Shown one piece after another: positions 54,947 through 64,000 of a stretch of 64,000 bases of DNA. Position 1 is the stretch's first letter. Every line of letters begins with the position of its first letter. The notes below the pieces were generated by a model. The model ran no database searches. It worked only from the letters and a program-made list of their open reading frames with translations, and was not told the DNA's origin. The DNA is from an uncultured Bacteroides sp. Lineage in GTDB: Bacteria > Bacteroidota > Bacteroidia > Bacteroidales > Bacteroidaceae. Where the stretch lies: positions 62,001-126,000 of the forward strand of contig NZ_CAUFUE010000005.1 in NCBI RefSeq assembly GCF_959029255.1, in the 5' to 3' direction. A program made the position numbers and the translations under genes.

Positions 54947-57589
54947 ATGAGATTGAAAACATTCCTGCCTATTATGGCCGTTACAGGTGTCCTGATGTGT
55001 GGACCCACCGTGTTTTTGTATGCCGGGCAATCTGATTTTACATCTCCCGAGACAACGGGATGGTTCCGGAAGAAAAAGAAAAGTGACGCTAAAGACAGCA
55101 TTCCATCCAGAAGCGCTTATGAAAAGCTGACGGGTGACGGAGCTGTTGTCCGCAAGGGCATGTTCAATGTTTACCAAAAGAAAAATGATTATTACTTCGA
55201 GGTCCCTGTGGATTTGTTGGGGCGCGATATGCTGGTGGTAAACAAGTTGCAGCGTGTACCTTCCGAACTGAATGAAGCGGGCGTCAATCGCGGCACGAAT
55301 TATGAAAACCAGATGGTACGCTTCGAGTTGGACAAGGCCGCCAATAAATTGCTGGTACGCCAAAGCCGTCCTTTGCCTTTGGCGCCTGATGAAGATGCCA
55401 TACGCCAATCGGTGCTCGATAATTATATTTCTCCGTTGATAGCCGGTTTCAAGATAGAAGCCTTCAGTAAGGATTCTACCAGCATGGTGGTGAAGGTGAA
55501 CGACATCTATGATGGCACGGAAACTAGTATCAACAACGTATTTACTAATATAAACCTGGGTACTTCCGCCATAAAGAACCTGTCGCGCATTCTTTCTATC
55601 AAATCTTTTGAGAACAATGTGGTGGCAACGTCCGAACTGACTACGAAGGTGACCGAGGGAACCACAACTGTGTTTGTTACGGTTGAGGTGAGTTCTTCCT
55701 TGTTATTACTTCCCGAAAAGCCGATGATGGGGCGTTTGGACAGTCCGCGCGTGGGTTATTTTACCAATCCGTTGCTGAACTATAGCGACGGGCAGCAACG
55801 TGTGGATAAGAAACCGTTTATCACTCGTTGGCGCATGGAGCCGAAACCGGAAGACAGGGAACGCTATCTTCGTGGTGAATTGGTGGAACCTGCCAAGCCG
55901 ATTGTGTTCTATATAGAAAATTCCACTCCCCGTCGTTGGCGGAAATATATTAAGCAGGGCATTGAAGACTGGCAGGTAGCTTTTGAACGTGCCGGATTCA
56001 AGAATGCCATCCTGGCAAGAGAACTGACGGACAGCATGAATGTGGATAAGGATGACGTGAATTATTCCGTCTTGACATACGCCGCTTCTACCAAGGCCAA
56101 TGCTATGGGGCCTTCTATCCTTGACCCGCGTTCGGGCGAGATACTGGAGGCGGATATCATGTGGTGGCACAATGTCCTGAGTATGCTTCAGGAGTGGATT
56201 ACGGTGCAAACGGGAACGGTACGCCCCGAAGCCCAAGGCGTGAAGTTGTCGGATGAGCTGATGGGGGATGCCATGCGTTTTGTAGCCTGCCACGAGGTGG
56301 GACATTCGCTGGGATTGCGCCATAACATGATAGCCTCTTGGGCTTTCCCGACGGATTCGTTGCGTTCCAAAACATTTACGGACCGCATGAACAGTACTTC
56401 ATCCTCCATAATGGATTACGCTCGTTTTAATTATGTGGCGCAACCGGGGGATGGTATTACGGCACTTTCTCCACATATCGGGCCGTATGATTTGTTTGCC
56501 ATAGAATACGGCTACCGCTGGTATGGCAAGGAGACTCCGGAAGCTGAGAAGGAATTGCTTGCCGATTTCCTGAGCCGTCATACGGGTCGCCTGTACAAAT
56601 ACAGCGAAGCGCAGGATGTCCGTGATGCGGTTGACCCGCGCGCACAGATTGAAGATTTGGGGGATGATGCCATCCGTTCGTCCCTATTGGGTATCGAGAA
56701 CCTGAAACGCATTGTTCCTCAGATTATTCAGTGGACTACTACCGGAGAGAAGGGACAGACCTACGAGGAAGCATCCCGCTTGTATTATGCGGTAATTAAT
56801 CAGTGGAATAATTACCTCTATCATGTGCTTGCCAATATCGGTGGTATCTATCTGGAGAATACCACGGTGGGCGACGGGCAGAAGACTTATACTTTTGTAG
56901 AGAGGGAAAAGCAACAAGCCGCACTGAAGTTTCTGTTGGACGAAGTGCTGACTTATCCGAAGTGGTTGTTTGACACGGAAGTAGGAGAGTACACTTATTT
57001 ATTGCGCAACACTCCGCTGGGAGTGGTAGAAAACGCGCCTACCCAGGTGTTGAAGAATGCGCAGTCATATATCCTTTGGGATTTGTTGGCCAATAATCGC
57101 CTGATGCGTATGTTGGAAAATGAATCTGTCAATGGTAAGAAAGCTTTCACGGTAGTGGAATTGATGGATGGTTTGCATCGAGGTATCTTTGCCACCACGG
57201 AGCGTGGAGCAGTGCCGGACGTCATGACACGCGCCTTGCAGAAAAATTTTGTGGATGCGCTGATTACGGCCGCTGCCGAGAGCGAAGGAGTGAAAATAAA
57301 CAAGAAGTTGATGGAAAGTCACTTCTTGCTGGATAGCCGTCTCCCCCTTTGTAGTTGCGATGAGCATGCGCACCGCACATTGGATTCCGACCGCATGGGT
57401 GCTCCCCGCGAATTGAATTTTTACGGTTCACAGATAAACCGGGTGTCGGATGCGATATCTGTGAAACGCGGTGAACTGCTACGTATCAAAGATTTGTTGC
57501 AAAGTCGCTTGGGGACATCGGATATAGCGACGAGGTATCATTATAAGGACTTAATTTTGCGCATAAATACGGCGCTGGGAATTAAATGA
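54947..57589 (+). CDS. Secreted zinc-dependent metalloprotease (DUF5117/5118 type)
   Basis: An 880-residue protein. The ATG at 54947 gives a signal-like MRLKTFLPIMAVTGVLMCG..YAGQ; the frame extends 126 bases upstream to the -7 box, so the upstream part cannot be translated from that promoter. N-terminal domains (residues 50-300) of the DUF5118/DUF5117 types precede the catalytic domain: HEVGHSLGLRHN, with the zinc-binding HExxH at 449-453 and the third His a few residues on. A Met-turn-like SIMDYARFNYVA follows. These metalloproteases resemble other HExxHxxGxxH peptidases and are common in Bacteroidetes; substrate unknown. It is followed by a SusC/SusD pair 161 bp on. Confidence 0.85.
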   Translation: MRLKTFLPIMAVTGVLMCGPTVFLYAGQSDFTSPETTGWFRKKKKSDAKDSIPSRSAYEKLTGDGAVVRKGMFNVYQKKNDYYFEVPVDLLGRDMLVVNKLQRVPSELNEAGVNRGTNYENQMVRFELDKAANKLLVRQSRPLPLAPDEDAIRQSVLDNYISPLIAGFKIEAFSKDSTSMVVKVNDIYDGTETSINNVFTNINLGTSAIKNLSRILSIKSFENNVVATSELTTKVTEGTTTVFVTVEVSSSLLLLPEKPMMGRLDSPRVGYFTNPLLNYSDGQQRVDKKPFITRWRMEPKPEDRERYLRGELVEPAKPIVFYIENSTPRRWRKYIKQGIEDWQVAFERAGFKNAILARELTDSMNVDKDDVNYSVLTYAASTKANAMGPSILDPRSGEILEADIMWWHNVLSMLQEWITVQTGTVRPEAQGVKLSDELMGDAMRFVACHEVGHSLGLRHNMIASWAFPTDSLRSKTFTDRMNSTSSSIMDYARFNYVAQPGDGITALSPHIGPYDLFAIEYGYRWYGKETPEAEKELLADFLSRHTGRLYKYSEAQDVRDAVDPRAQIEDLGDDAIRSSLLGIENLKRIVPQIIQWTTTGEKGQTYEEASRLYYAVINQWNNYLYHVLANIGGIYLENTTVGDGQKTYTFVEREKQQAALKFLLDEVLTYPKWLFDTEVGEYTYLLRNTPLGVVENAPTQVLKNAQSYILWDLLANNRLMRMLENESVNGKKAFTVVELMDGLHRGIFATTERGAVPDVMTRALQKNFVDALITAAAESEGVKINKKLMESHFLLDSRLPLCSCDEHAHRTLDSDRMGAPRELNFYGSQINRVSDAISVKRGELLRIKDLLQSRLGTSDIATRYHYKDLILRINTALGIK

Positions 57590-57595
57590 TAATTT

Positions 57596-57689
57596 AATGA
57601 AGAATTAAGAATGAAGAATGAAGAATTACCTTGCGGCGTACTTGCATAGCGCAGCCAAATTCTTCATTCTTCATTCTTAGTTCTTCATT
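57596..57689. repeat. Heptamer hairpin element, copy 3
   Basis: Arms 57596-57627 and 57658-57689 are complementary over 32 bp with one mismatch. The 30-base loop starts ACCTTGCGGCGTACTTGCAT and ends GCGCAGCCA, nearly the same as copies 1 and 2. It fills the gap between the metalloprotease and the second SusC gene, in a plus-strand setting, while copies 1 and 2 lie in a minus-strand operon. Confidence 0.9.
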
Positions 57690-57750
57690 TCCCAAACTTC
57701 CCATTTATATAATCAATTTCAATAGAGTATTAATTTTTTTATTGTAACAC

Positions 57751-60700
57751 ATGGAAAAACGTTTATTAATCGTTTTGCTATGCCTTGCGGGAGCTTTGTC
57801 TTCTGTTTTTGCCGCAGACAGGCAGGTGCAGGGTGTAGTAATATCTTCAGAGGATAACCTTCCGCTCATCGGCGCTTCCGTCTATGTAACGGCGGAAGAC
57901 CTGAAAAAAGCAGGAAGTGCTCAGGCCACGATTGGGGTTATCACCGACGTGGACGGCAAATTTTCTATTTCTGTTCCTGCCGGAATCACCCGTTTGTTTT
58001 GCAGCTATCTGGGCTATGATGTCCAGGAAGTGAAACTCCTCCCGGGCAAGGAACGGTATGAAATCACCCTTCATGTCTCTGCCCATGTATTGGATGCGGT
58101 AGTGGTGACGGGTTACCAAACCGTGGAACGCCGTAAATTGACGGCAGCGGTTTCAAAGCTTGACATCTCGGATGAGACCATCGGTGCGGTAAAAAGCATC
58201 GACCAGGCACTTGCCGGACAAGTTGCCGGACTTGCGGTCACCCCGACTTCCGGTGCTCCGGGCGCTCCGGCAAAGATACGTATTCGTGGTACCGCTTCTC
58301 TGCATGGTACGCAAGACCCTCTGTGGGTACTGGATGGTATTCCCCTCGAAGGAACAGATATTCCCGAGCAAGAGGAGCTGAGCGATATAGCGAATATGAA
58401 GCAATCTTCCATTGCGGGTTTGAATCCCGCCGATATCGAGAATATCACCATCTTGAAAGATGCCGCCGCTACCGCTATCTATGGTGCGCGCGCAGCCAAT
58501 GGCGTTATTGTGATTACTACGAAAAAAGGTAGGGCGGGTAAGCCGGTAGTTAATTTCTCTTCCAGATTTACCTATACTCCTACATTGAGCCTTGACAGAT
58601 TGAATCTGCTGAATGCGTCGGAGAAAGTGGGACTGGAATTGGATATGATTCGCAATAACTATTCGCCTGAGAACAAAAAGGGAGGTGTATATAATATCCT
58701 TTCCAGATACAATGAAGTGTCTGCTTTCCAATCCGGTGGATGGGATGCGTTGAGTGCGGGTGCGCAGGCGGATATCAACCGCTTGAAGAGCATTAATACG
58801 AACTGGAGTGATGTCCTTTTCCGAGATGCTTTTAACCAGGAGTATAATTTGAGCCTTTCCGGAGGTACGGAAAAGGTGACCTACTATACCTCTTTGGGCT
58901 ACTATAAAGAAAATGGAAATATGGAAGGCGTCAGTATGGATCGTTTCAACGTGGTGGGCAAAACATCCTATAAGGTGAACCGTATGTTGAAATTGGGAGC
59001 TTCCCTATTTGCCAACCGCCGCAAGAATACCGGCTATCCGACGGATAAATATGGTATGTCCAATCCGGTTTACTACTCGCGCAAGGCCAATCCCTATTTT
59101 GAGCTTTACGATAAGGATGGAAATTACAACTATGATTACGATATCCAGAATAATACGGATACCGATTTGAAGTTCAATATATTTGAAGAGCGGCAGAATA
59201 CATCACTCGAGAGTGTTGTGAACTCTTTCTCCTCCATATTCGATGCCGAACTGCGTTTTAATGATAAACTGAAGGTAACATCCCAGTTCGGTTATCAGTT
59301 GGACAAGACTTCCAAGGAGGAAATTGCCGATTGGGACAGCTATGCCATGCGCTCCCTGTATAAGAGGAGTAATTATGACCAAAATGGTGAGACGAAGTAT
59401 TTCCTGCCTCAAGGCGGAGTACAGAAAAAGTACGAGAACAGCAACTCCCAGATTACCTGGAAGACCATGGGAGAGTATCGTGACAGCTTCAATGATATTC
59501 ACGAACTGGAGGTAATGGTGGGTACGGAGTTACGCAAGACTTGGTATGAAACCTTGTTCTCTGCCGGATATGGTTTCGACCGCAGGACCCTGACAACGAA
59601 ACCCGTGGTGTTTCCTAACGAGAGTTATGCCAGTTCTTTCCCGCTCCATGAGACTACTTATAAGGAAAATGCCTACGTCTCTTTCTACTCTACGGCATCC
59701 TATTCGTTGCTGAACCGCTATACGGTGGGTGGAAGTATCCGTTTCGACGGCTCCGACCTTTTCGGGGTGGATAAGAAATACCGCTATCTGCCTTTGTATT
59801 CGGTCAGTGCTTTGTGGCGTTTGTCTCAGGAACCGTTCATGCAAGGGGCAAAGTGGATTGACAACCTGGTGTTCCGTGCTTCGTACGGTTTGCAGGGAAA
59901 TATCGACAAGAACACTTCTCCCTTCTTATTGGGTAAATATAGGGTAGAAAGTATCTTGCCCGGTATTTCGGAAGATATGATTGATATCAATTCAGCCCCT
60001 AATAAAAAACTACGTTGGGAAAAGACTCAGTCTGTGAATGCCGGCTTTGACTTTTCGGTATTGAACCAGGCCATCAACTTAGGTGTAGATTATTACTATC
60101 GCAGAGGTACTGATTTGATTGCTTTGCGCATGCTTCCCCTTGAAACCGGCTTTACTTCCATGAATGTAAACTGGGCGAGTATGGAAAACAAAGGTGTGGA
60201 AGTGAGCTTGTCTACAAGGAATATAACCACTAAGAATTTCTCGTGGTACACCATCTTCAACTTTGCTTATAACGGCAATAAAGTGTTGCACGAAAATATC
60301 CCGGAACAGCAAACCACTCCGGGACGTGAGGGATATCCTGTGGGCGCTATCTTTGCGTTGAAAACGGCCGGGGTAGACAAGGAGACTGGAAATATGATGT
60401 TCTACAATCCAAAAGGCGAGAAAGTTACCTTGAAAGAACTTTATCGCTTGGTAGACGAGTGGGGGATAGGAATTGCTTCTTCGGACGTTACTCCTGCCGA
60501 GGAGCGGACTTTCTATTCCTATATCGGTAGCTCGGATGCGCCTTATACGGGTGGGTTCATCAATACCTTTACTTACAAAAACTGGGAACTGAGTGCCAAC
60601 TTCTCTCTCACCATGGGCGGGTATGTACGTACCCAACCTACGTATGACATCATCCAGCCGGACTATGGTAAGAACTACAACCGGGATGTATTGGACCGCT

Positions 60701-61044
60701 GGACTCCCCAGAACCCGAATGCCGAATTTCCGGCATTTATGACGAGTGCCTCCAATCCTGAAGAATACTACTGGTATGACGCTAAGCCCATCTGGAGAGA
60801 TTTGGATATCTGGGTGAAGAAACTCAACTATGTGCGTTTGCAAAACCTTCGTTTGGGGTATCGTGTACCCGAAGTTCTGACGAAACGTCTGGGCATGAAT
60901 TCTGCCACGTTATCGGTGGAAGGACGTAATCTGTTTGTTTTCGGTTCGGGGTATAACAATTCTATGGATCCGGAGTCTATGTACAATCCTTTTGCTACCC
61001 CGGTACCCAAGTCTGTTACTTTTAGTTTGAATTTGAATTTTTAA
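57751..61044 (+). CDS. SusC/RagA-type TonB-dependent transporter (second)
   Basis: A 1097-residue SusC-type outer-membrane protein. The signal peptide MEKRLLIVLLCLAGALSSVFA is followed by a carboxypeptidase-like domain (VQGVVISSEDNLPLIGASVYV..DVDGKFSISVPAG..SYLGYDVQE), a TonB box (LDAVVVTGYQT), the plug (AKIRIRGTASLHGTQDPLWVLDG, ATAIYGARAANGVIVITTKKG) and the barrel ending VTFSLNLNF. The plug has an insert, EGTDIPEQEELSDIANMKQSSIAG, absent from the starch susC of this window. No glycosidase is near; the metalloprotease before it suggests peptides as cargo, which is my inference. Confidence 0.92.
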   Translation: MEKRLLIVLLCLAGALSSVFAADRQVQGVVISSEDNLPLIGASVYVTAEDLKKAGSAQATIGVITDVDGKFSISVPAGITRLFCSYLGYDVQEVKLLPGKERYEITLHVSAHVLDAVVVTGYQTVERRKLTAAVSKLDISDETIGAVKSIDQALAGQVAGLAVTPTSGAPGAPAKIRIRGTASLHGTQDPLWVLDGIPLEGTDIPEQEELSDIANMKQSSIAGLNPADIENITILKDAAATAIYGARAANGVIVITTKKGRAGKPVVNFSSRFTYTPTLSLDRLNLLNASEKVGLELDMIRNNYSPENKKGGVYNILSRYNEVSAFQSGGWDALSAGAQADINRLKSINTNWSDVLFRDAFNQEYNLSLSGGTEKVTYYTSLGYYKENGNMEGVSMDRFNVVGKTSYKVNRMLKLGASLFANRRKNTGYPTDKYGMSNPVYYSRKANPYFELYDKDGNYNYDYDIQNNTDTDLKFNIFEERQNTSLESVVNSFSSIFDAELRFNDKLKVTSQFGYQLDKTSKEEIADWDSYAMRSLYKRSNYDQNGETKYFLPQGGVQKKYENSNSQITWKTMGEYRDSFNDIHELEVMVGTELRKTWYETLFSAGYGFDRRTLTTKPVVFPNESYASSFPLHETTYKENAYVSFYSTASYSLLNRYTVGGSIRFDGSDLFGVDKKYRYLPLYSVSALWRLSQEPFMQGAKWIDNLVFRASYGLQGNIDKNTSPFLLGKYRVESILPGISEDMIDINSAPNKKLRWEKTQSVNAGFDFSVLNQAINLGVDYYYRRGTDLIALRMLPLETGFTSMNVNWASMENKGVEVSLSTRNITTKNFSWYTIFNFAYNGNKVLHENIPEQQTTPGREGYPVGAIFALKTAGVDKETGNMMFYNPKGEKVTLKELYRLVDEWGIGIASSDVTPAEERTFYSYIGSSDAPYTGGFINTFTYKNWELSANFSLTMGGYVRTQPTYDIIQPDYGKNYNRDVLDRWTPQNPNAEFPAFMTSASNPEEYYWYDAKPIWRDLDIWVKKLNYVRLQNLRLGYRVPEVLTKRLGMNSATLSVEGRNLFVFGSGYNNSMDPESMYNPFATPVPKSVTFSLNLNF

Positions 61045-61062
61045 TTCTAAAACCGGAAGACA

Positions 61063-62400
61063 ATGAAGAAAATAATAAATCTGATGATAATAGGCTGTAC
61101 GTTTCTGTTTACAGCTTGCGACAACTACCTGGACATACAGCCTACCGGTAGTGTCATTCCCAATTCTTTGACTGAATATAGGGCTTTGCTCACCCGTTCC
61201 TATAAGGATGTAAGTACGTTGAGCGACCGGGGCATCGCGAGTTTCCGTTCGGATGAAATGCAGGTGAGCAGCGATAGCTACGACCTGAATACGTACATGG
61301 ATATAGAACGTTGGAACGATCTCTCACCCAATGCCTACACGGCGCAGTTTGAGTGGGTGAGATATTACAACGTACTTTTTATAGCCAATCATATCATAGA
61401 GAACAGGAAGGAAATAAAAGAAGGTAGTGAGCCGGAAGTAAACCAACTGGTGGGTGAAGCTTTCATGTTGCGTGCCTACATGCATTTTTTGTTGGTGAAC
61501 CTTTACGGGCAACCTTATACCAAACCGGGGGCATTGGATACCAAGTCCATACCGTTGAAATTGGATACGGATTTGGAAAAAGTACTCAGTCGTAATACGG
61601 TGAAGGAAGTTTATTCTTCCATTCAGTCGGATATCGATGAGGCTCGTAAACTGATTTCGGAACCGGAGTGGGAGTTGGCTTATTCCTACCGCTTCAATAC
61701 GTTGTCGGTAGAGGCGTTCCAGTCGCGTGTTTCTCTCTATAAGGGTGAGTGGCAGGCTGCGTGGGAAGCCGCTGAAGCCGTACTTGCCGGGAAATCTGAT
61801 TTGGAAGATTTGAATGACGCTGCTGCCAACTTGCCCAATTATTATAAGTCGGTAGAGAATATCACCGCATTGGAAATGCCTTTGAGCAATTCTGTAAGTA
61901 AGGCGTCTTTGGCCACCCCCTCTTTGCTTACTCGCTATTCGGAAGAGGATCTTCGTCTGGACAAATACTTCGCTAAGGCAGATGCAAATGGTTATCGGAA
62001 AAATCAGAAAGGTGGAAGTAATAATTTCTTATGTACTTTCCGTGTCGGCGAGATGTATCTGACGGCTGCCGAGGCTGCTGCCCAATCGGACAAACTGCCT
62101 GAGGCGCGTAAACGCTTGTTGGAACTGATGCGGAAGCGTTATTCACCGGAAGCTTATCTAGGCAAGGAGGCTATGGTCAATGAAATGGGCAAGGATGCTC
62201 TGATAGCTGAAATCCTGGATGAGCGTGCCCGTGAACTGGCTTTTGAGGGACACCGCTGGTTCGACCTACGGCGCACTACTCGTCCCCGGATGGAGAAAAC
62301 CTTTGATGGTAAAACATATATTCTTGAGGAAAACGACCCACGGTATACGATTTCCATTCCTAAGGATGCTATCGAAGCCAATCCGGGGTTGCTGAACTGA
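61063..62400 (+). CDS. SusD/RagB-type lipoprotein (second)
   Basis: A 445-residue partner of the preceding SusC. Signal peptide MKKIINLMIIGCTFLFTAC; then DNYLDIQPTGSVIPNSLTEYRALL, GEAFMLRAYMHFLLVNLYGQPY and, late, RVGEMYLTAAEAAAQSDKLPEAR, DERARELAFEGHRWFDLRRTTRP and the ending FTIPKDAIEANPGLL-like. It lacks the longer loops of the starch SusD, and is shorter (577 against 445 residues). It starts 18 bp after the SusC stop. A repeat element follows directly after its stop. Confidence 0.92.
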   Translation: MKKIINLMIIGCTFLFTACDNYLDIQPTGSVIPNSLTEYRALLTRSYKDVSTLSDRGIASFRSDEMQVSSDSYDLNTYMDIERWNDLSPNAYTAQFEWVRYYNVLFIANHIIENRKEIKEGSEPEVNQLVGEAFMLRAYMHFLLVNLYGQPYTKPGALDTKSIPLKLDTDLEKVLSRNTVKEVYSSIQSDIDEARKLISEPEWELAYSYRFNTLSVEAFQSRVSLYKGEWQAAWEAAEAVLAGKSDLEDLNDAAANLPNYYKSVENITALEMPLSNSVSKASLATPSLLTRYSEEDLRLDKYFAKADANGYRKNQKGGSNNFLCTFRVGEMYLTAAEAAAQSDKLPEARKRLLELMRKRYSPEAYLGKEAMVNEMGKDALIAEILDERARELAFEGHRWFDLRRTTRPRMEKTFDGKTYILEENDPRYTISIPKDAIEANPGLLN

Positions 62401-62404
62401 ATGG

Positions 62405-62560
62405 AAATGAAGGAAACGAGTTGACGAGTAAACGAGTTAACAAGTTGACAAGGGAACAAGTTGACAAGTTGACAAGGGAACAAGTAAACAAGGAGCTACG
62501 CGTTGGCTCTGGTTGCGCAGCCCTCGTTAACTTGTCAACTTGTTCCCTTGTCAACTGATT
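62405..62560. repeat. TTGACAAG hairpin element
   Basis: Arms 62443-62473 and 62526-62556 are complementary over 31 bp with one mismatch, built of TTGACAAG and GGAACAAG words; the left side carries an extra repeat (TTGACAAGGGAACAAG at 62445 and 62469). The interior of 52 bases ends TTGCGCAGCC, sharing GCGCAGCC with the loops of the GAATGAA-type elements, in the same place next to the right arm. Confidence 0.8.
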
Positions 62561-62643
62561 CAAAACCCATAAATAAAGAGTTATTCAGAATGTCAGAAAT
62601 AAAAATATCATCGCATAGAATATCTTGGTGTACTTTCTTTGTA

Positions 62644-62651
62644 TACCTTTG
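62644..62651 (+). promoter_or_regulatory. Probable -7 box for the Fsr-like gene
   Basis: TACCTTTG, 28 bp before the ATG at 62680; fits TAnnTTTG, no clear -33. Confidence 0.4.
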
Positions 62652-62679
62652 TACCCGATTTTAATAAACGATATTCAGA

Positions 62680-63885
62680 ATGACTTCATCCCAAAGACCT
62701 CCGGTTCGCAGAATTGCTTTTCCTATCCTCATCGCCTTAAGTGCCTCCCATTGTCTGAACGACTCACTGCAATCTGTCATCACAGCCTCTTATCCTCTGT
62801 TCAAGTCCGATTTGTCATTGAGTTTTGCCCAGATAGGTTTGATAACATTGGTCTATCAGATGTCGGCTTCCGTATTCCAGCCGGTTATGGGGCTGATTTT
62901 CGACAAACGGCCTATGCCTTGGTCATTGCCGATGGGGATGAGTTTCACTCTGATTGGGATATTGAACCTGGCATTTGCCACCAATTTATATTGGCTTCTG
63001 GCTTCCGTATTCGTGATAGGTATCGGTTCTTCCGTACTCCATCCCGAAGCGTCGCGCATTACCTTTCTGGCTTCCGGCGGGAAACGTGGATTGGCTCAAT
63101 CGTTGTTTCAGGTAGGTGGAAATCTGGGAGGTTCGTTAGGCCCGTTGCTGGTAGCTTTGTTGGTGGCTCCGTATGGCAGGCGCCACATTGCGCTGTTTGT
63201 TGTCCTCGCCGTGGCAGCCATATTGGTGATGATGCCTATTTGTCGTTGGTATCGTTCTTATCTCAACCACATCAAAAGGCGTCCGATGCTTGTAAGGGGT
63301 GAAATGGAGCGTCCTTTATCTTCCGGGATGACTATATTCGCCATTACTATCCTGTTGATACTGATATTCTCCAAGTACATCTACATGGCAAGCCTGACGA
63401 GCTATTATACTTTTTATCTTATCCATAAGTTTGGTGTGAGTATTCAAGACTCACAGTTGTATCTTTTTGTCTTTCTGGTAGCCACCGCGATAGGTACTTT
63501 GGTTGGCGGACCGGTAGGCGATAGGGTAGGGCGCAAATATGTCATTTGGGCTTCCATTCTTGGTACGGCGCCTTTCAGCTTATTGATGCCTCATGCCGGA
63601 CTGGCACTGACGGTGGTTTTAAGTTTTTGTGTCGGTTTCATGCTTTCTTCCGCTTTTCCCGCCATATTGCTGTATGCGCAAGAACTGCTTCCCAATAAAC
63701 TGGGATTGATTTCCGGTTTATTCTTCGGCTTTGCATTCGGTATTGCCGGCATTGCCTCCGCTGTATTAGGAGTTATGGCCGATAAGTACGACATAGAATC
63801 TGTTTACAACGTTTGTGCGTTCATGCCTCTATTGGGGTTGGTGGCTTACTTCTTGCCTAATTTGAAGAAAAGTAATCATGATTAA
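62680..63885 (+). CDS. MFS exporter, fosmidomycin-resistance (Fsr)-like
   Basis: A 401-residue major facilitator with about 12 helices. LSASHCLNDSLQSVITASYPLF (about 18-39) is the family's first-helix signature, with GLITLVYQMSASVFQPVMGLIFDKRP and SSVLHPEASRITFLASGGKRGLAQSLFQVGGNLGGSLGPL, which is very typical of Fsr. Fsr proteins export fosmidomycin and other drugs in E. coli; the natural substrate is unknown. A gene of its own after the repeat element; the second half includes GGPVGDRVGRKYVIW. Confidence 0.9.
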   Translation: MTSSQRPPVRRIAFPILIALSASHCLNDSLQSVITASYPLFKSDLSLSFAQIGLITLVYQMSASVFQPVMGLIFDKRPMPWSLPMGMSFTLIGILNLAFATNLYWLLASVFVIGIGSSVLHPEASRITFLASGGKRGLAQSLFQVGGNLGGSLGPLLVALLVAPYGRRHIALFVVLAVAAILVMMPICRWYRSYLNHIKRRPMLVRGEMERPLSSGMTIFAITILLILIFSKYIYMASLTSYYTFYLIHKFGVSIQDSQLYLFVFLVATAIGTLVGGPVGDRVGRKYVIWASILGTAPFSLLMPHAGLALTVVLSFCVGFMLSSAFPAILLYAQELLPNKLGLISGLFFGFAFGIAGIASAVLGVMADKYDIESVYNVCAFMPLLGLVAYFLPNLKKSNHD

Positions 63886-63953
63886 CAGCTAAATGTAAAT
63901 TATTGAAGAGTCATGTAGCTGCATATTAAATTATAGATACGACTTTTATGAAA

Positions 63954-64000
63954 TAGGGGCTGTCCGAAAACTCTGTGGCGACTTTCTTTATGATTATTTT
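63954..64000. mobile_element. Possible end of an insertion sequence
   Basis: From 63954 the sequence reads AGGGGCTGTCCGAAAACTC, like the terminal inverted repeats of several Bacteroides insertion sequences (GGGCTGTCCxAAAA type). The window ends before a transposase could be seen. Confidence 0.3.

Overview
The window looks like chromosomal DNA of a Bacteroides species. The evidence is SusC/SusD outer-membrane pairs, a hybrid two-component regulator, -7 promoter boxes of the TAnnTTTG type with almost no Shine-Dalgarno sequences, and many short lipoprotein signal peptides. I saw no rRNA, tRNA or CRISPR array.

Layout. 1-710 is the 5' part of a lipoprotein gene on the minus strand that runs off the window. 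997-5259 holds a LysE exporter, a DUF4924 protein, rfbD, a small four-helix-bundle gene and prfC, with heptamer repeats in the gaps. 5349-7544 is an orphan SusD-like lipoprotein. 7923-8459 is a Vsr nuclease. 8743-12119 is a sodium-pumping decarboxylase operon (gamma, alpha, beta). 12253-17859 is an RND efflux operon on the minus strand (adaptor, pump, TolC).

17976-42504 is a large glycan locus. On the left, on the minus strand, are a LacI regulator, an SLC45-like sugar transporter and a GH65 phosphorylase. In the middle, on the plus strand, are a hybrid two-component sensor, a GH53 endo-galactanase and a GH2 enzyme. On the right is a starch system susC-susD-susE-susF, a dead ATPase gene and susG. 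A 13-bp LacI-type operator is identical upstream of the hybrid sensor and upstream of susC, and a close variant lies before susG. The locus therefore looks like an alpha-glucan system with a galactan module in its middle, partly wired to one LacI regulator. Starch would be cut by SusG, imported by SusCDEF, carried across the inner membrane by the SLC45-like transporter and phosphorolysed by GH65; susA and susB are not here.

42516-54418 is housekeeping: an acetyltransferase, nitroreductase, membrane protein, DUF2520 protein, KdsC-like phosphatase, Maf, a TPR protein, a porin, pgk, nth, an MFS transporter and pheS. 54947-62400 is a secreted zinc metalloprotease followed by a second SusC/SusD pair, possibly a peptide-scavenging unit. 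62680-63885 is an Fsr-like MFS exporter. The last 45 bases may be the end of an insertion sequence.

The most unusual feature is a set of long inverted repeats in the gaps between genes. Several have 26-32 bp arms built from 7-bp units around a loop of about 30 bases, and three share the same loop. One, between rfbD and prfC, has 29-bp arms and holds a complete four-helix-bundle (S23/IVP-type) gene instead of a short loop. That is the architecture of 23S rRNA intervening sequences, but placed between protein genes.
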